A DNA stretch of 5,921 nt from Bacillota bacterium (GCA_023458915.1 JAEWWM010000032.1:1-5921), one strand, 5' to 3'. Numbered from the stretch's first letter, positions 1 through 5,887 are shown. The notes: generated by a model not told the origin, from the letters alone. Numbers and translations: made by a program.

Positions 1-905
1 AAATCATTTAATCTATACAAATACAAAATTTTGTCTAATTCATTCCCGTCTTTTTTTACTTCTGAAATTTTTTCCAGACAGGACGATATTGGAAAATTAA
101 ACGGTGCTTTTAATAAATTTAAAGGACGATATCCTCCGTTGGATATATTCCAATTTTCTAAAGTTAAGGGATATGAAGTTACAAGTAAATAAGTTGAACC
201 GCTTTCTTTAAAATTTTTGAGTGCCTTTTCAACATTTTCATCAGAAAGATGTTGTAGACAGTCTTTACAAAAAATCATATCTACTTTTGGAATTTTATTT
301 GAGGTTATATCAATGACTTCAAACGAAACATTGGCGTCTTTAAACTTTTTATTATTAACTTCAATCATTTTCGGTACAATATCTCCGCCGATATATTTGA
401 TATTTTTTTTATCGACGTTTTTCATCCAGTTATAATCTCCGCAAGGAACATCTAAAAATGATTTAATATTATATTTTCCCCAAATTTTAGGCAATGAAGC
501 GGCGACATTTTGTGTGCTTTCCACACTAGAGCCACCACCTGACCTTGATTCAGATGAACCCCAATAATTTTCATTATAAATTTTTTCAAAAGTGTTTTGT
601 TCATTTTTTACGCCGTCAAAAAAATTGTCCATATTTGCCGCGGCCCTGCTGCGATTATATTTTTCAGCAGCATTTAGCCTTTGGCTTATGATTTCGATTA
701 TTTCCCGTTCATACTCTTTCCCAATTAAATTTTCGTTATAAATTTCTTTTAAGAGAGATATTATCTCCGTATCATTGTTTTGGATTACCCGCTTTTTAGG
801 GTTTGTGAGTATTTGACAATACCCAATTATTAGTATTCCAACAACTATTCCTACCCCGCCAATGATCCATAATTTTGCAGTTTTTTTATTTAGAAAAAAA
901 TTCAT
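1..905 (-). CDS. Membrane-anchored class I SAM-dependent methyltransferase (3' end outside window)
   Basis: The frame is open for 301 codons from an ATG at 905 to the left edge, so the C-terminus is missing. Residues 12-30 form one transmembrane helix after a short basic N-terminus, which should place the rest on one face of the membrane. Residues 44-105 are charged and probably helical. From about 105 the sequence matches a known methyltransferase group: IYNENYWGSSESRSGGGSS (110-127), SAM-binding motif I LDVPCGDYNWM (151-161), an acidic motif II region YIGGDIV (171-177), DMIFCKDCLQHL (209-220) and a late GGYRPLNLLKAPFNFP motif (257-272). Members I know are mostly soluble and found with polysaccharide or sugar-modification genes; the acceptor here cannot be read from sequence. 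The 90-residue anchored extension is unusual. The SD is weak (AAGG 10 nt before ATG). The catalytic class is well supported, the substrate is unknown. Confidence 0.88.
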   Translation of the reverse strand, partial: MNFFLNKKTAKLWIIGGVGIVVGILIIGYCQILTNPKKRVIQNNDTEIISLLKEIYNENLIGKEYEREIIEIISQRLNAAEKYNRSRAAANMDNFFDGVKNEQNTFEKIYNENYWGSSESRSGGGSSVESTQNVAASLPKIWGKYNIKSFLDVPCGDYNWMKNVDKKNIKYIGGDIVPKMIEVNNKKFKDANVSFEVIDITSNKIPKVDMIFCKDCLQHLSDENVEKALKNFKESGSTYLLVTSYPLTLENWNISNGGYRPLNLLKAPFNFPISSCLEKISEVKKDGNELDKILYLYRLND

Positions 906-935
906 AAAACATTTACCTTACTTTTTATTATTAAT

Positions 936-965
936 ATTTTACTTTATTGCTTTTTTGTAATTCAA
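936..965 (-). promoter_or_regulatory. Possible promoter of the methyltransferase gene
   Basis: Reading on the minus strand there is TTGAAT (960-965), an 18-nt spacer and TAAAAT (936-941), about 30 nt upstream of the methyltransferase start. The match is fair but the region is so AT-rich that chance matches are expected. Readthrough from the tRNA-Leu promoter is an equally good explanation because no terminator hairpin is visible between the two genes. Confidence 0.35.
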
Positions 966-981
966 TAAAAAACTAATACAA

Positions 982-1066
982 TGGTACGGGTGACAGGACT
1001 CGAACCTGCACAGCATAAACTACCAGGACCTAAACCTGGCGCGTCTACCAATTCCGCCACACCCGC
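982..1066 (-). tRNA. tRNA-Leu, anticodon UAG
   Basis: The 85-nt gene folds as a class II tRNA: acceptor strand GCGGGTG with CACCCGT, D arm with GG in the loop, anticodon stem CCAGG/CCTGG with loop TTTAGGT giving anticodon UAG (1030-1032), a 13-nt variable region, T arm with TTCGAGT loop, discriminator A and an encoded CCA. The long variable region, discriminator A and anticodon agree on leucine, reading CUA and other CUN codons. Oddities are a G1-U72 wobble at the top of the acceptor stem and another G-U pair at the outer end of the T stem. It lies upstream of and in the same direction as the methyltransferase gene. Confidence 0.97.
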
Positions 1067-1072
1067 ACGGCT

Positions 1073-1087
1073 AGTGTATCAGACACT
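1073..1087. repeat. Small inverted repeat in the tRNA leader
   Basis: AGTGT and ACACT (5-bp arms, 5-nt loop) lie between the predicted transcription start and the mature tRNA 5' end. In the precursor this would form a small leader hairpin. It is short and could be chance. Confidence 0.35.
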
Positions 1088-1094
1088 GATCTTT

Positions 1095-1123
1095 ATTATA
1101 CAGTTTATTTCACTTAAAAACAA
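1095..1123 (-). promoter_or_regulatory. Promoter of tRNA-Leu
   Basis: On the minus strand, TTGTTT (1118-1123) is followed by a 17-nt spacer and a perfect TATAAT (1095-1100). The predicted start near 1088 gives a leader of about 22 nt before the mature tRNA. Spacing and the -10 box fit the vegetative sigma factor. Confidence 0.7.
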
Positions 1124-1184
1124 CTCTAATTGTAAATCATTAAATAAAAAAATTTAAAATAAATTAAAAAAATATTCAAAAGTG

Positions 1185-1323
1185 AAAATTTTTTTAAAAG
1201 ATATTAAAAGCCTAGATTTTTAATAAACTTTATGTTACAGTTAAAAAAATAATATGGTAAAGTTACGGAATGGAGCAAATTTGAGCGAATGGGTATAATT
1301 GCTGAAAAAGCGAAATCAAAAAG
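1185..1323 (+). repeat. Duplicated leader segment, copy 1
   Basis: This stretch upstream of and into the first secreted-protein gene matches 2371-2530 as an interrupted series of short blocks in the same order: TTAAAAGATAT, TTTTTAATAAA, AGTTAAAAAA, AATGGAGC and the coding block GCGAAATCAAAAAG. It marks the start of a duplicated unit of about 1.19 kb. In this copy the ATGGAG corresponding to the longer N-terminus of copy 2 opens only a four-codon frame (MEQI) that stops 2 nt before the real start codon region. Confidence 0.65.
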
Positions 1324-2353
1324 AAAAATAATATTAGCAAGTTTTGCTGCGATTCTATACACATTAACAATAGCACAATCGAAGGTATCTGCGGGGAAGG
1401 ATGATGAAACTAATAATAACACCACTTCATATGCTACTACTTCAGTGGCCTGCGCAAATCAAGCAATTCAAAGTTTTAAAAATGCCTACGATACTTACTG
1501 TAAAATTTACAATTACCTCAGAAAAGTAGCGATGGGCACTGATGCTCGCGGAACATTAAATGAAATCAATGCTAAAGTTTTCACTCAAGCTAATGTTGTT
1601 GTAATAGACTTCGATGTTGAATCTTGTAATGAATCGTTTATTGATATCAAAAATAATATAATTGGTAATAAAATATATGAAATTGGCAGTGAAGAATGTG
1701 TAAAAGCTTTAGAAAAGCGAACTCAAATTATAGAAGAACAGACCCGGGAACTTCAGAAATTATTAGAAAAAGTTGATGATAGCAATACTATCTTGTTAAA
1801 ATTAGAATCACAAGAAATAAGAAACTTATTATACAAGATACCAAGTAGTGGAGAAAATATAAAATTAGAAGGTAAAATTTTATATTTTGTAACCCGTGCA
1901 ATTCTAAAATTTCAGGATGCTTTTTGTAATGTTACTGATATTTTACGTTATTTCAATATGCAGACAAGAAATGCTTGCGACATAGTTATGAAAAAAGCCG
2001 TAGACAACTTAGCTAGAGCCATCGGATTTAGCGCTATAGCTTACGGCAACAATTGCTATGAATGGTTTGCTCTTTTTAATGAGGTCTGTGATATAGAAAG
2101 AAGTACCGACCCTATTTACATAAAGTATAATAAAGCTTATGAAGCAATTTATGATACAATTACCACTAGTAAAAGTTGTAATTTTGATATTAATAGAAAA
2201 TTTATAATTGGTAGTGCAGGTTATTTTGAAAATTTAATAAAAGTTTTAAAAAAAGAAATTGAAAGATTATTAAATATACTGAACCAACTGAAAAAAAACT
2301 TACCAAACACGGAACAAGCAAGTAGTAGCTCAAGCAGTTCAAACCAACACTGA
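1289..2353 (+). CDS. Secreted helical protein of unknown family, two-domain paralogue
   Basis: The 354-residue product has a clear signal peptide: basic n-region KAKSKRK (7-13), hydrophobic core to about 29 and a cleavage site after VSA (33-35). A short Asn/Thr-rich linker (about 37-52) precedes the mature domain. I do not recognise the family. The mature part is predicted helical and has nine cysteines (55, 71, 113, 137, 213, 230, 256, 267, 297), allowing disulphides outside the cytoplasm. Two halves look related: AIQSFKNAYDTYC (59-71) resembles AILKFQDAFC (204-213), and FIDIKNNIIG followed by a charged helix (117-163) resembles FDINRKFIIG followed by a charged helix (299-338). The C-terminus is a seven-serine run then NQH. 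The SD is weak: GGAG lies 13 nt before the ATG. The next gene, a single-domain paralogue, follows after about 100 nt. Export is well supported, function is unknown. Confidence 0.85.
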   Translation: MGIIAEKAKSKRKIILASFAAILYTLTIAQSKVSAGKDDETNNNTTSYATTSVACANQAIQSFKNAYDTYCKIYNYLRKVAMGTDARGTLNEINAKVFTQANVVVIDFDVESCNESFIDIKNNIIGNKIYEIGSEECVKALEKRTQIIEEQTRELQKLLEKVDDSNTILLKLESQEIRNLLYKIPSSGENIKLEGKILYFVTRAILKFQDAFCNVTDILRYFNMQTRNACDIVMKKAVDNLARAIGFSAIAYGNNCYEWFALFNEVCDIERSTDPIYIKYNKAYEAIYDTITTSKSCNFDINRKFIIGSAGYFENLIKVLKKEIERLLNILNQLKKNLPNTEQASSSSSSSNQH

Positions 2354-2370
2354 TATTTGATCTAACTTAA

Positions 2371-2530
2371 AAAAATTTCTTAAAAGATATGAGGCTTTTT
2401 AGGAGGTTTTTAATAAAATTTACAGGATAGTTAAAAAATAAGAATGAATGGAGCTAAAGGAATTTATGAAAAAACTTGGTAATTTTAATCAAATGAACAT
2501 GGTGATTGCTAAAAGAGCGAAATCAAAAAG
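2371..2530 (+). repeat. Duplicated leader segment, copy 2
   Basis: This is the partner of 1185-1323, with the same ordered blocks ending in GCGAAATCAAAAAG inside the signal-peptide coding region. It differs by indels, notably a longer stretch between AATGGAGC and the conserved IAK coding block, which lengthens the possible N-terminus of this copy. A perfect AGGAGG (2401-2406) occurs here but lies more than 40 nt from any start codon of the following gene and so does not serve it. Confidence 0.6.
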
Positions 2531-3182
2531 TAAAATACTATTAGTAGCCATTTCCGCAGTTTTGTGTACATTAACCATGTCGCAAACGGAAGTATCGGCT
2601 ATGTTTAGTAGATCTAGAGTTATAACTACTGGCACTACTACCAATAATACCACCAGTAGCAGTAATAGCAGTAGTGCTAAAAATGATAAATTAAAAAAGG
2701 AACGTTTAATTATAGTGAATCAGGCAATTGAAAATTTTAAAAATGCTCGCGAGGATCTCTGTAAGGCTTTCTGTAGCATTTATAAATCAGTAAAAGGCGG
2801 TATTCAAAATGCTCCAGATGATGTCAAAAAATTTTATAATAATGCCCAGAAGACCCACAGCCAAGCTATTTTAGATTTTGCTAATGTTGTCCAAGTAATG
2901 CCTTTTAATGAGATTTGTCTCCTTGAAAAGTGGGGAGCAATTAATACATTTTATGGATATACTATTTTTAGAAAGCTTGGCGATGCAAATTATTTTGTAA
3001 AATTAATAAATTTTCTAAACGAGAAAACACGAGTGATGAATGGGCAAACAGAGGACTTACTGCACATATTAGATTCGCTGAGCAATCAACATGTGCAACC
3101 GCAACCAGAGGAGTCCAGTCAATTCAAACCGGTAAAGCCATCTGATCCTATTAATATTCCCGAAAATAATAATAGATTTTAA
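2466..3182 (+). CDS. Secreted helical protein of unknown family, one-domain paralogue
   Basis: I place the start at ATG 2466 (238 residues) because AAAGGA lies 4 nt upstream; ATG 2448 gives 244 residues but has no SD, and the start aligned with the first paralogue would be near 2499. Numbering from 2448, the signal peptide runs from KRAKSKSK (22-29) through a hydrophobic core to a VSA cleavage site (49-51). A Ser/Thr/Asn linker (59-76) leads into the domain shared with the upstream gene: NQAIENFKNAREDLCK (91-106), a middle helix with AQKTHSQAILDFANVV (133-148), and a final helix with EKT and QTEDLLHIL (192-208). The C-terminal 29 residues are Pro/Gln/Asn-rich and disordered. Mature cysteines are few (105, 109, 157). 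It probably shares a transcript with the first paralogue. Its stop codon overlaps that of convergent comEA. Secretion is likely; the role is unknown. Confidence 0.83.
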   Translation: MKKLGNFNQMNMVIAKRAKSKSKILLVAISAVLCTLTMSQTEVSAMFSRSRVITTGTTTNNTTSSSNSSSAKNDKLKKERLIIVNQAIENFKNAREDLCKAFCSIYKSVKGGIQNAPDDVKKFYNNAQKTHSQAILDFANVVQVMPFNEICLLEKWGAINTFYGYTIFRKLGDANYFVKLINFLNEKTRVMNGQTEDLLHILDSLSNQHVQPQPEESSQFKPVKPSDPINIPENNNRF

Positions 3183-3559
3183 ACGGTTACATTATCTTTA
3201 AGTTTAGCAAATACTTTCTCGCCGATTCCTTTTATGTTCATAAGTTCCTCTACAGATGAAAAACCGCCATGAGTTTCGCGGTATGAAATTATTCTTTTTG
3301 CCATAACGGGGCCAACTCCGTTGAGATTGTCGATAAGATCGCTCTCCGAAGCTGTGTTCAGATTTATAAGCCCGCTATTATTATTTTTAGCGGGCTTAAT
3401 GTCTTTACTGGTTTTTTTTGAAATAATATTACCATTATTTTGAGTTACAGTCGGCATTTCAGGAACAAAAAACGCATTGTAACCAATAATTGCTGCAAAC
3501 ATAATAAGAGCCGTACTTATTAAAATTTTTTCAGTTCTGTTCTCTTTAAAGATGTTCAT
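3179..3559 (-). CDS. comEA: ComEA-type helix-hairpin-helix DNA-binding protein
   Basis: The 126-residue protein has an N-terminal membrane anchor (12-32), a flexible Asn/Lys-rich linker (38-62) and a C-terminal double helix-hairpin-helix domain (64-126). The diagnostic residues are INLNTAS (65-71), first hairpin NGVGP (80-84), AKRIISYRETHGGFSSVEEL (87-106) and second hairpin KGIGE (110-114). ComEA proteins bind double-stranded DNA outside the cytoplasmic membrane during natural transformation and help pull it inward. The SLBB domain found in Bacillus-type ComEA is absent, as in many short clostridial and Gram-negative versions. It starts 9 nt after the stop of the upstream Nif11-leader gene, and its SD (AGGA) overlaps that stop, so the two are probably translated together. 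No comEC is in the window, so participation in DNA uptake is inferred from the family. Confidence 0.92.
   Translation of the reverse strand: MNIFKENRTEKILISTALIMFAAIIGYNAFFVPEMPTVTQNNGNIISKKTSKDIKPAKNNNSGLINLNTASESDLIDNLNGVGPVMAKRIISYRETHGGFSSVEELMNIKGIGEKVFAKLKDNVTV
3368..3397. other. Perfect 10-bp hairpin inside comEA
   Basis: AAGCCCGCTA (3368-3377) and TAGCGGGCTT (3388-3397) form a perfect stem around a 10-nt AT loop. It is GC-rich against an AT-rich background. It encodes part of the KPAKNNNSG linker of ComEA. On the plus strand an eight-T run (3412-3419) follows 14 nt later, which is too far for a classic intrinsic terminator; on the minus strand there is no T-run. It could stop or slow transcripts from the convergent secreted-protein genes, or process the comEA transcript. 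Confidence 0.55.
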
Positions 3560-3566
3560 TCTTTAA

Positions 3567-3570
3567 TCCT
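3567..3570 (-). promoter_or_regulatory. Ribosome binding site of comEA overlapping the upstream stop codon
   Basis: On the minus strand the TAG stop of the upstream gene (3569-3571) supplies the first AG of AGGA, placed 7 nt before the comEA ATG. This arrangement favours reinitiation or translational coupling. Confidence 0.75.
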
Positions 3571-5665
3571 AAATTTGCTTGTAAATTTTCTCATTACTTT
3601 TAGGCGGGGAATCTGGTTTAGTTGGATTTTGACCAGGATTATTTGTGTTAATTATTGACTGTGATATCGGTGCCTGTAGGGGACTACTTGCTGCATTTGG
3701 GTCATAATTATCTCTTATCGTTACTACACCTTGCGGTTGCGCTGATTTAGATGGAGTTTGAGAACTTGGCGTTTGTTGTTGTGGTCGTGTTAGCACTACG
3801 GGTGGTTTGTTACTACCAGGCGTAATAAGATCAGTAGTAAGATCAATAAGCCCACCGCGCTTCTGCGCGTAATTGTATATTGCCTTTTTCTGTTCTTCGG
3901 TCTTACCTATAAGAGGATCGTTTTTATCACGGTCCATCATTGATTGGGTTATGGCAAAGCTGCCAGTAAGATCATCTGATGTGTTGCCAAATTTTGAATC
4001 GGAAAGGTTATCTATTTTCTTCATTATTGCAGGAGTGGCATTTGCGCTGTCATTTTGTGCTCGTTGAACAGCTGGTGGAAGGGGGAGAACAGTTGGCTGT
4101 GGAAGAGAAGTATTTTTTGCCGTGCTAATAAATGAAGTTCCTAATTCTTTTCGTCGATCAACTATCTGTTGCTGTGCAGGTGTAAGTGTAAATGGTTTTT
4201 CTTTGTTTTTATTTTCCACATGATTAAGATTACTACGAGCGGCTGTTAATATACTTGACGTAGGTGTAGTTGAAGAACTTGAAGACGAAGGTGAGCTGGG
4301 AGTTTGTGATGTCGGCGGTGGAGAAGTATTTAATTTTCGAAGCATTTGTGCTGCTATAAAGGGAGACGAGTTAAAAGTAGTTGGCGCTGTTTCAGCAATT
4401 GTTGAAGCTGATATTGGTGGCGATGTAGGCACTGATTCACTCTTTGCTTGAGCTAGTAAAGGAGGCGGATTCAGCGGACTAGCCTGGCTAGGTGTTGAAG
4501 ATGTTGATGAAGGTATATTAGGAAAGCCGGCTACAAAGGACTGAGTCAGCGTTGGCGGCAAGTTAGATGCAGTTTGCGAACTCATACTAGAAGATGAGCC
4601 AGAAGTTTGTGGCGCCGGCGGTAGCGCGGCGATAGTGCTTTCGCTAAGATCGCCAGGGGGAGTATTTACTTGCGACAGCGGCGGCGGTACGTTAGATGTT
4701 GATTGCGCCGATGTTGTGCTGGTTGTTGATGTTGATTGTTGGGTTGGCGTCGGCGGAAGTATCGTTGGAGCTGCCGAAGGTGTATTAATTACTGAAGTGG
4801 TCAGCGATAGCGGCAACGGCAAGTTAGATGCAGTTTGCGAACTCGTACCTGATTTATCATCAATAATATCATCTATTGCATCTTCGTACCTATCATCTAA
4901 CTCATCATAAGACGAACTAGAAGTGATTTGCGTTGGCGGTGGTGGAAGCCGCAAAGGACCATCAGTTGGGCTAAATGGTGTGGATAAATTGGTTACAGTG
5001 GATGCAGTTAGTGGCGACGGTATGCTAGATGCAGTTTGCAAACTCGTGCTTGAAGACGAGCTAGGATTCAGTGGCACAAAGTCCTCCATGGATATTTCTC
5101 TTGATTTATTATGCCTATGCACAGCTACACCTATACTTACGCCGGCAGCAGCTATAACAACTGCTGCAATAGATGGTATTATTGCGATCATTTTTGGATT
5201 GTTTCTAATCCAATTTGCAGTTTTAGCCCATCCTTTTTGCTCAAACCAATTAGCCGTAGATTCTGCAGCAGAATCTATTTTACTTTTGTCTTGTTTAATA
5301 ACGCTGGTGCTGCTGCTTGTTGGTGCGGCTTGTCCGGCTTTATTAGGCTCTGCTGCACTAGCCATTCCAGGCATCATTGTCAGTATAGACAGCGCAGCCG
5401 CAGATAATTTTGTACCAATATTTATTCCACCGGCTATATTTCCTAGATTTTCAGTGCTGAGTTCGCTGGTAGTTAAATTTAGTTTATAGTTTTCAAGCAT
5501 TTCAGCAATAAACGCGTCAAAATCATCTTTTGAAATAGTGTTATCTTTTGTAAGAATAAAACTGTACATATCATCCACAGTTTCTTGCTTTAATAATTCC
5601 TGCACTTGACTGCTGTCATTTAAAATTTTTTGAAAAATCTCTTCTATTTTAGTTAATTTTTCCAT
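3569..5665 (-). CDS. Nif11-leader, transmembrane, proline/serine/threonine-rich repeat protein
   Basis: ATG 5665 gives 698 residues and has SD GAGGTG 6 nt upstream; an in-frame GTG at 5674 lies inside that SD and is rejected. Residues 1-70 resemble a Nif11-type leader (IFQKILNDSSQVQELL, then TISKDDFDAFIAE) and end in ELSTENLGNIAGG, a double-glycine cleavage motif with GG at 79-80. Next comes a signal-like segment TKLSAAALSILTMMPGMASA (85-104) with an AxA-type site, an aromatic amphipathic region (138-155) and a transmembrane helix (about 159-182) followed by HRHNKSRE. Residues 200-480 are Pro/Ser/Thr-rich with 42-residue repeats and an acidic block YDELDDRYEDAIDDIIDD (253-270). Two short helical islands (about 494-511 and 588-603) interrupt the disordered tail. 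Such leaders normally belong to small modified peptides exported by peptidase-containing ABC transporters; none is present here. It is probably a surface protein of unknown function. Confidence 0.85.
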   Translation of the reverse strand: MEKLTKIEEIFQKILNDSSQVQELLKQETVDDMYSFILTKDNTISKDDFDAFIAEMLENYKLNLTTSELSTENLGNIAGGINIGTKLSAAALSILTMMPGMASAAEPNKAGQAAPTSSSTSVIKQDKSKIDSAAESTANWFEQKGWAKTANWIRNNPKMIAIIPSIAAVVIAAAGVSIGVAVHRHNKSREISMEDFVPLNPSSSSSTSLQTASSIPSPLTASTVTNLSTPFSPTDGPLRLPPPPTQITSSSSYDELDDRYEDAIDDIIDDKSGTSSQTASNLPLPLSLTTSVINTPSAAPTILPPTPTQQSTSTTSTTSAQSTSNVPPPLSQVNTPPGDLSESTIAALPPAPQTSGSSSSMSSQTASNLPPTLTQSFVAGFPNIPSSTSSTPSQASPLNPPPLLAQAKSESVPTSPPISASTIAETAPTTFNSSPFIAAQMLRKLNTSPPPTSQTPSSPSSSSSSTTPTSSILTAARSNLNHVENKNKEKPFTLTPAQQQIVDRRKELGTSFISTAKNTSLPQPTVLPLPPAVQRAQNDSANATPAIMKKIDNLSDSKFGNTSDDLTGSFAITQSMMDRDKNDPLIGKTEEQKKAIYNYAQKRGGLIDLTTDLITPGSNKPPVVLTRPQQQTPSSQTPSKSAQPQGVVTIRDNYDPNAASSPLQAPISQSIINTNNPGQNPTKPDSPPKSNEKIYKQI
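4454..5044 (-). repeat. Degenerate 42-residue coding repeats
   Basis: Within the Nif11-leader protein, about four units begin at residues 208, 275, 319 and 362 with QTASNLP-like starts (QTASSIPSPL, QTASNLPLPL, QSTSNVPPPL, QTASNLPPTL); the first three continue to a proline cluster (LPPPPTQ, LPPTPTQ, LPPAPQT) and a serine run. A fifth, weaker start is near 390. A 28-nt perfect direct repeat occurs at 4556-4583 and 4817-4844, 261 nt (87 codons) apart, and a diverged third copy at 5025-5046. The acidic block sits only between units one and two. The identity at DNA level indicates recent duplication or recombination in this gene. Confidence 0.75.
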
Positions 5666-5671
5666 GCTTTG

Positions 5672-5677
5672 CACCTC
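5672..5677 (-). promoter_or_regulatory. Ribosome binding site deciding the start of the Nif11-leader gene
   Basis: GAGGTG on the minus strand is 6 nt before ATG 5665. It overlaps the upstream in-frame GTG at 5674, which settles the start at 5665. Confidence 0.8.
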
Positions 5678-5760
5678 ATTTAGTTAAATTTCATTAAAAT
5701 ATTCAAGTTGTGTATTCAAAAATATCTAAAATTATATTCATTTTGTCTTATATGTGATAA

Positions 5761-5789
5761 ATTATACTTATATTTTTGTTCAATGTCAA
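5761..5789 (-). promoter_or_regulatory. Perfect consensus promoter of the Nif11-leader/comEA operon
   Basis: On the minus strand TTGACA (5784-5789), a 17-nt spacer and TATAAT (5761-5766) match the vegetative sigma-factor consensus at all twelve positions. Transcription would start near 5754, leaving an AT-rich leader of about 89 nt. No operator or riboswitch is recognisable in the leader. Confidence 0.88.
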
Positions 5790-5827
5790 TATAGGAAAAT
5801 AAACAAAATTTTAAAGCTCGGTTTTTA

Positions 5828-5856
5828 TTGATAAAAAAGCCTTGAGTGGTTATTAT
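5828..5856 (+). promoter_or_regulatory. Promoter of the ychF-like gene
   Basis: TTGATA (5828-5833), a 17-nt spacer and TATTAT (5851-5856) lie about 37 nt upstream of the start codon and predict a leader of about 30 nt. Its -35 box is about 38 nt from the -35 box of the divergent promoter, so the two could compete for polymerase or share a regulator. Confidence 0.65.
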
Positions 5857-5881
5857 TATGTAAAGCTTTAAAACTTATATT

Positions 5882-5887
5882 GGGAGG
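5882..5887 (+). promoter_or_regulatory. Ribosome binding site of the ychF-like gene
   Basis: GGGAGG lies 5 nt before the ATG at 5893, a strong Shine-Dalgarno match at standard spacing. Confidence 0.85.

Noticed and set aside
1141..1288. A clear promoter for the secreted-protein genes
   Set aside because: Several AT-rich half-matches exist, for example TTGTAA at 1130 with TAAAAT at 1155, but the 19-nt spacing and base composition make them unconvincing.
2448..2450. ATG 2448 as the start of the second secreted protein
   Set aside because: No SD precedes it at usable distance, while ATG 2466 has AAAGGA. It is not fully excluded because the SD of the sister gene is also poor.
4454..5044. CRISPR array or tandem satellite
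   Set aside because: The repeats are degenerate, unevenly spaced, in frame and part of one protein; there are no uniform spacers or cas genes.
4635..5489. Long open frames on the plus strand opposite the repeat protein gene
   Set aside because: They arise from the biased composition of the Pro/Ser/Thr-rich coding strand, have no SD, and give low-complexity products, whereas the minus frame has a promoter, SD, leader and operon context.
3569..5665. A bacteriocin or lanthipeptide precursor cluster
   Set aside because: The GG leader fits, but the downstream part is a large transmembrane repeat protein and no modification enzyme or peptidase transporter is in the window.
5672..5674. GTG at 5674 as the start of the Nif11-leader gene
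   Set aside because: It lies within the GAGGTG Shine-Dalgarno sequence that serves ATG 5665 and has no SD of its own.
5819..5842. Terminator hairpin upstream of ychF
   Set aside because: The pairing of CGGTTTTTA with TAAAAAAGCC is imperfect and overlaps the predicted ychF -35 box; no gene ends nearby.
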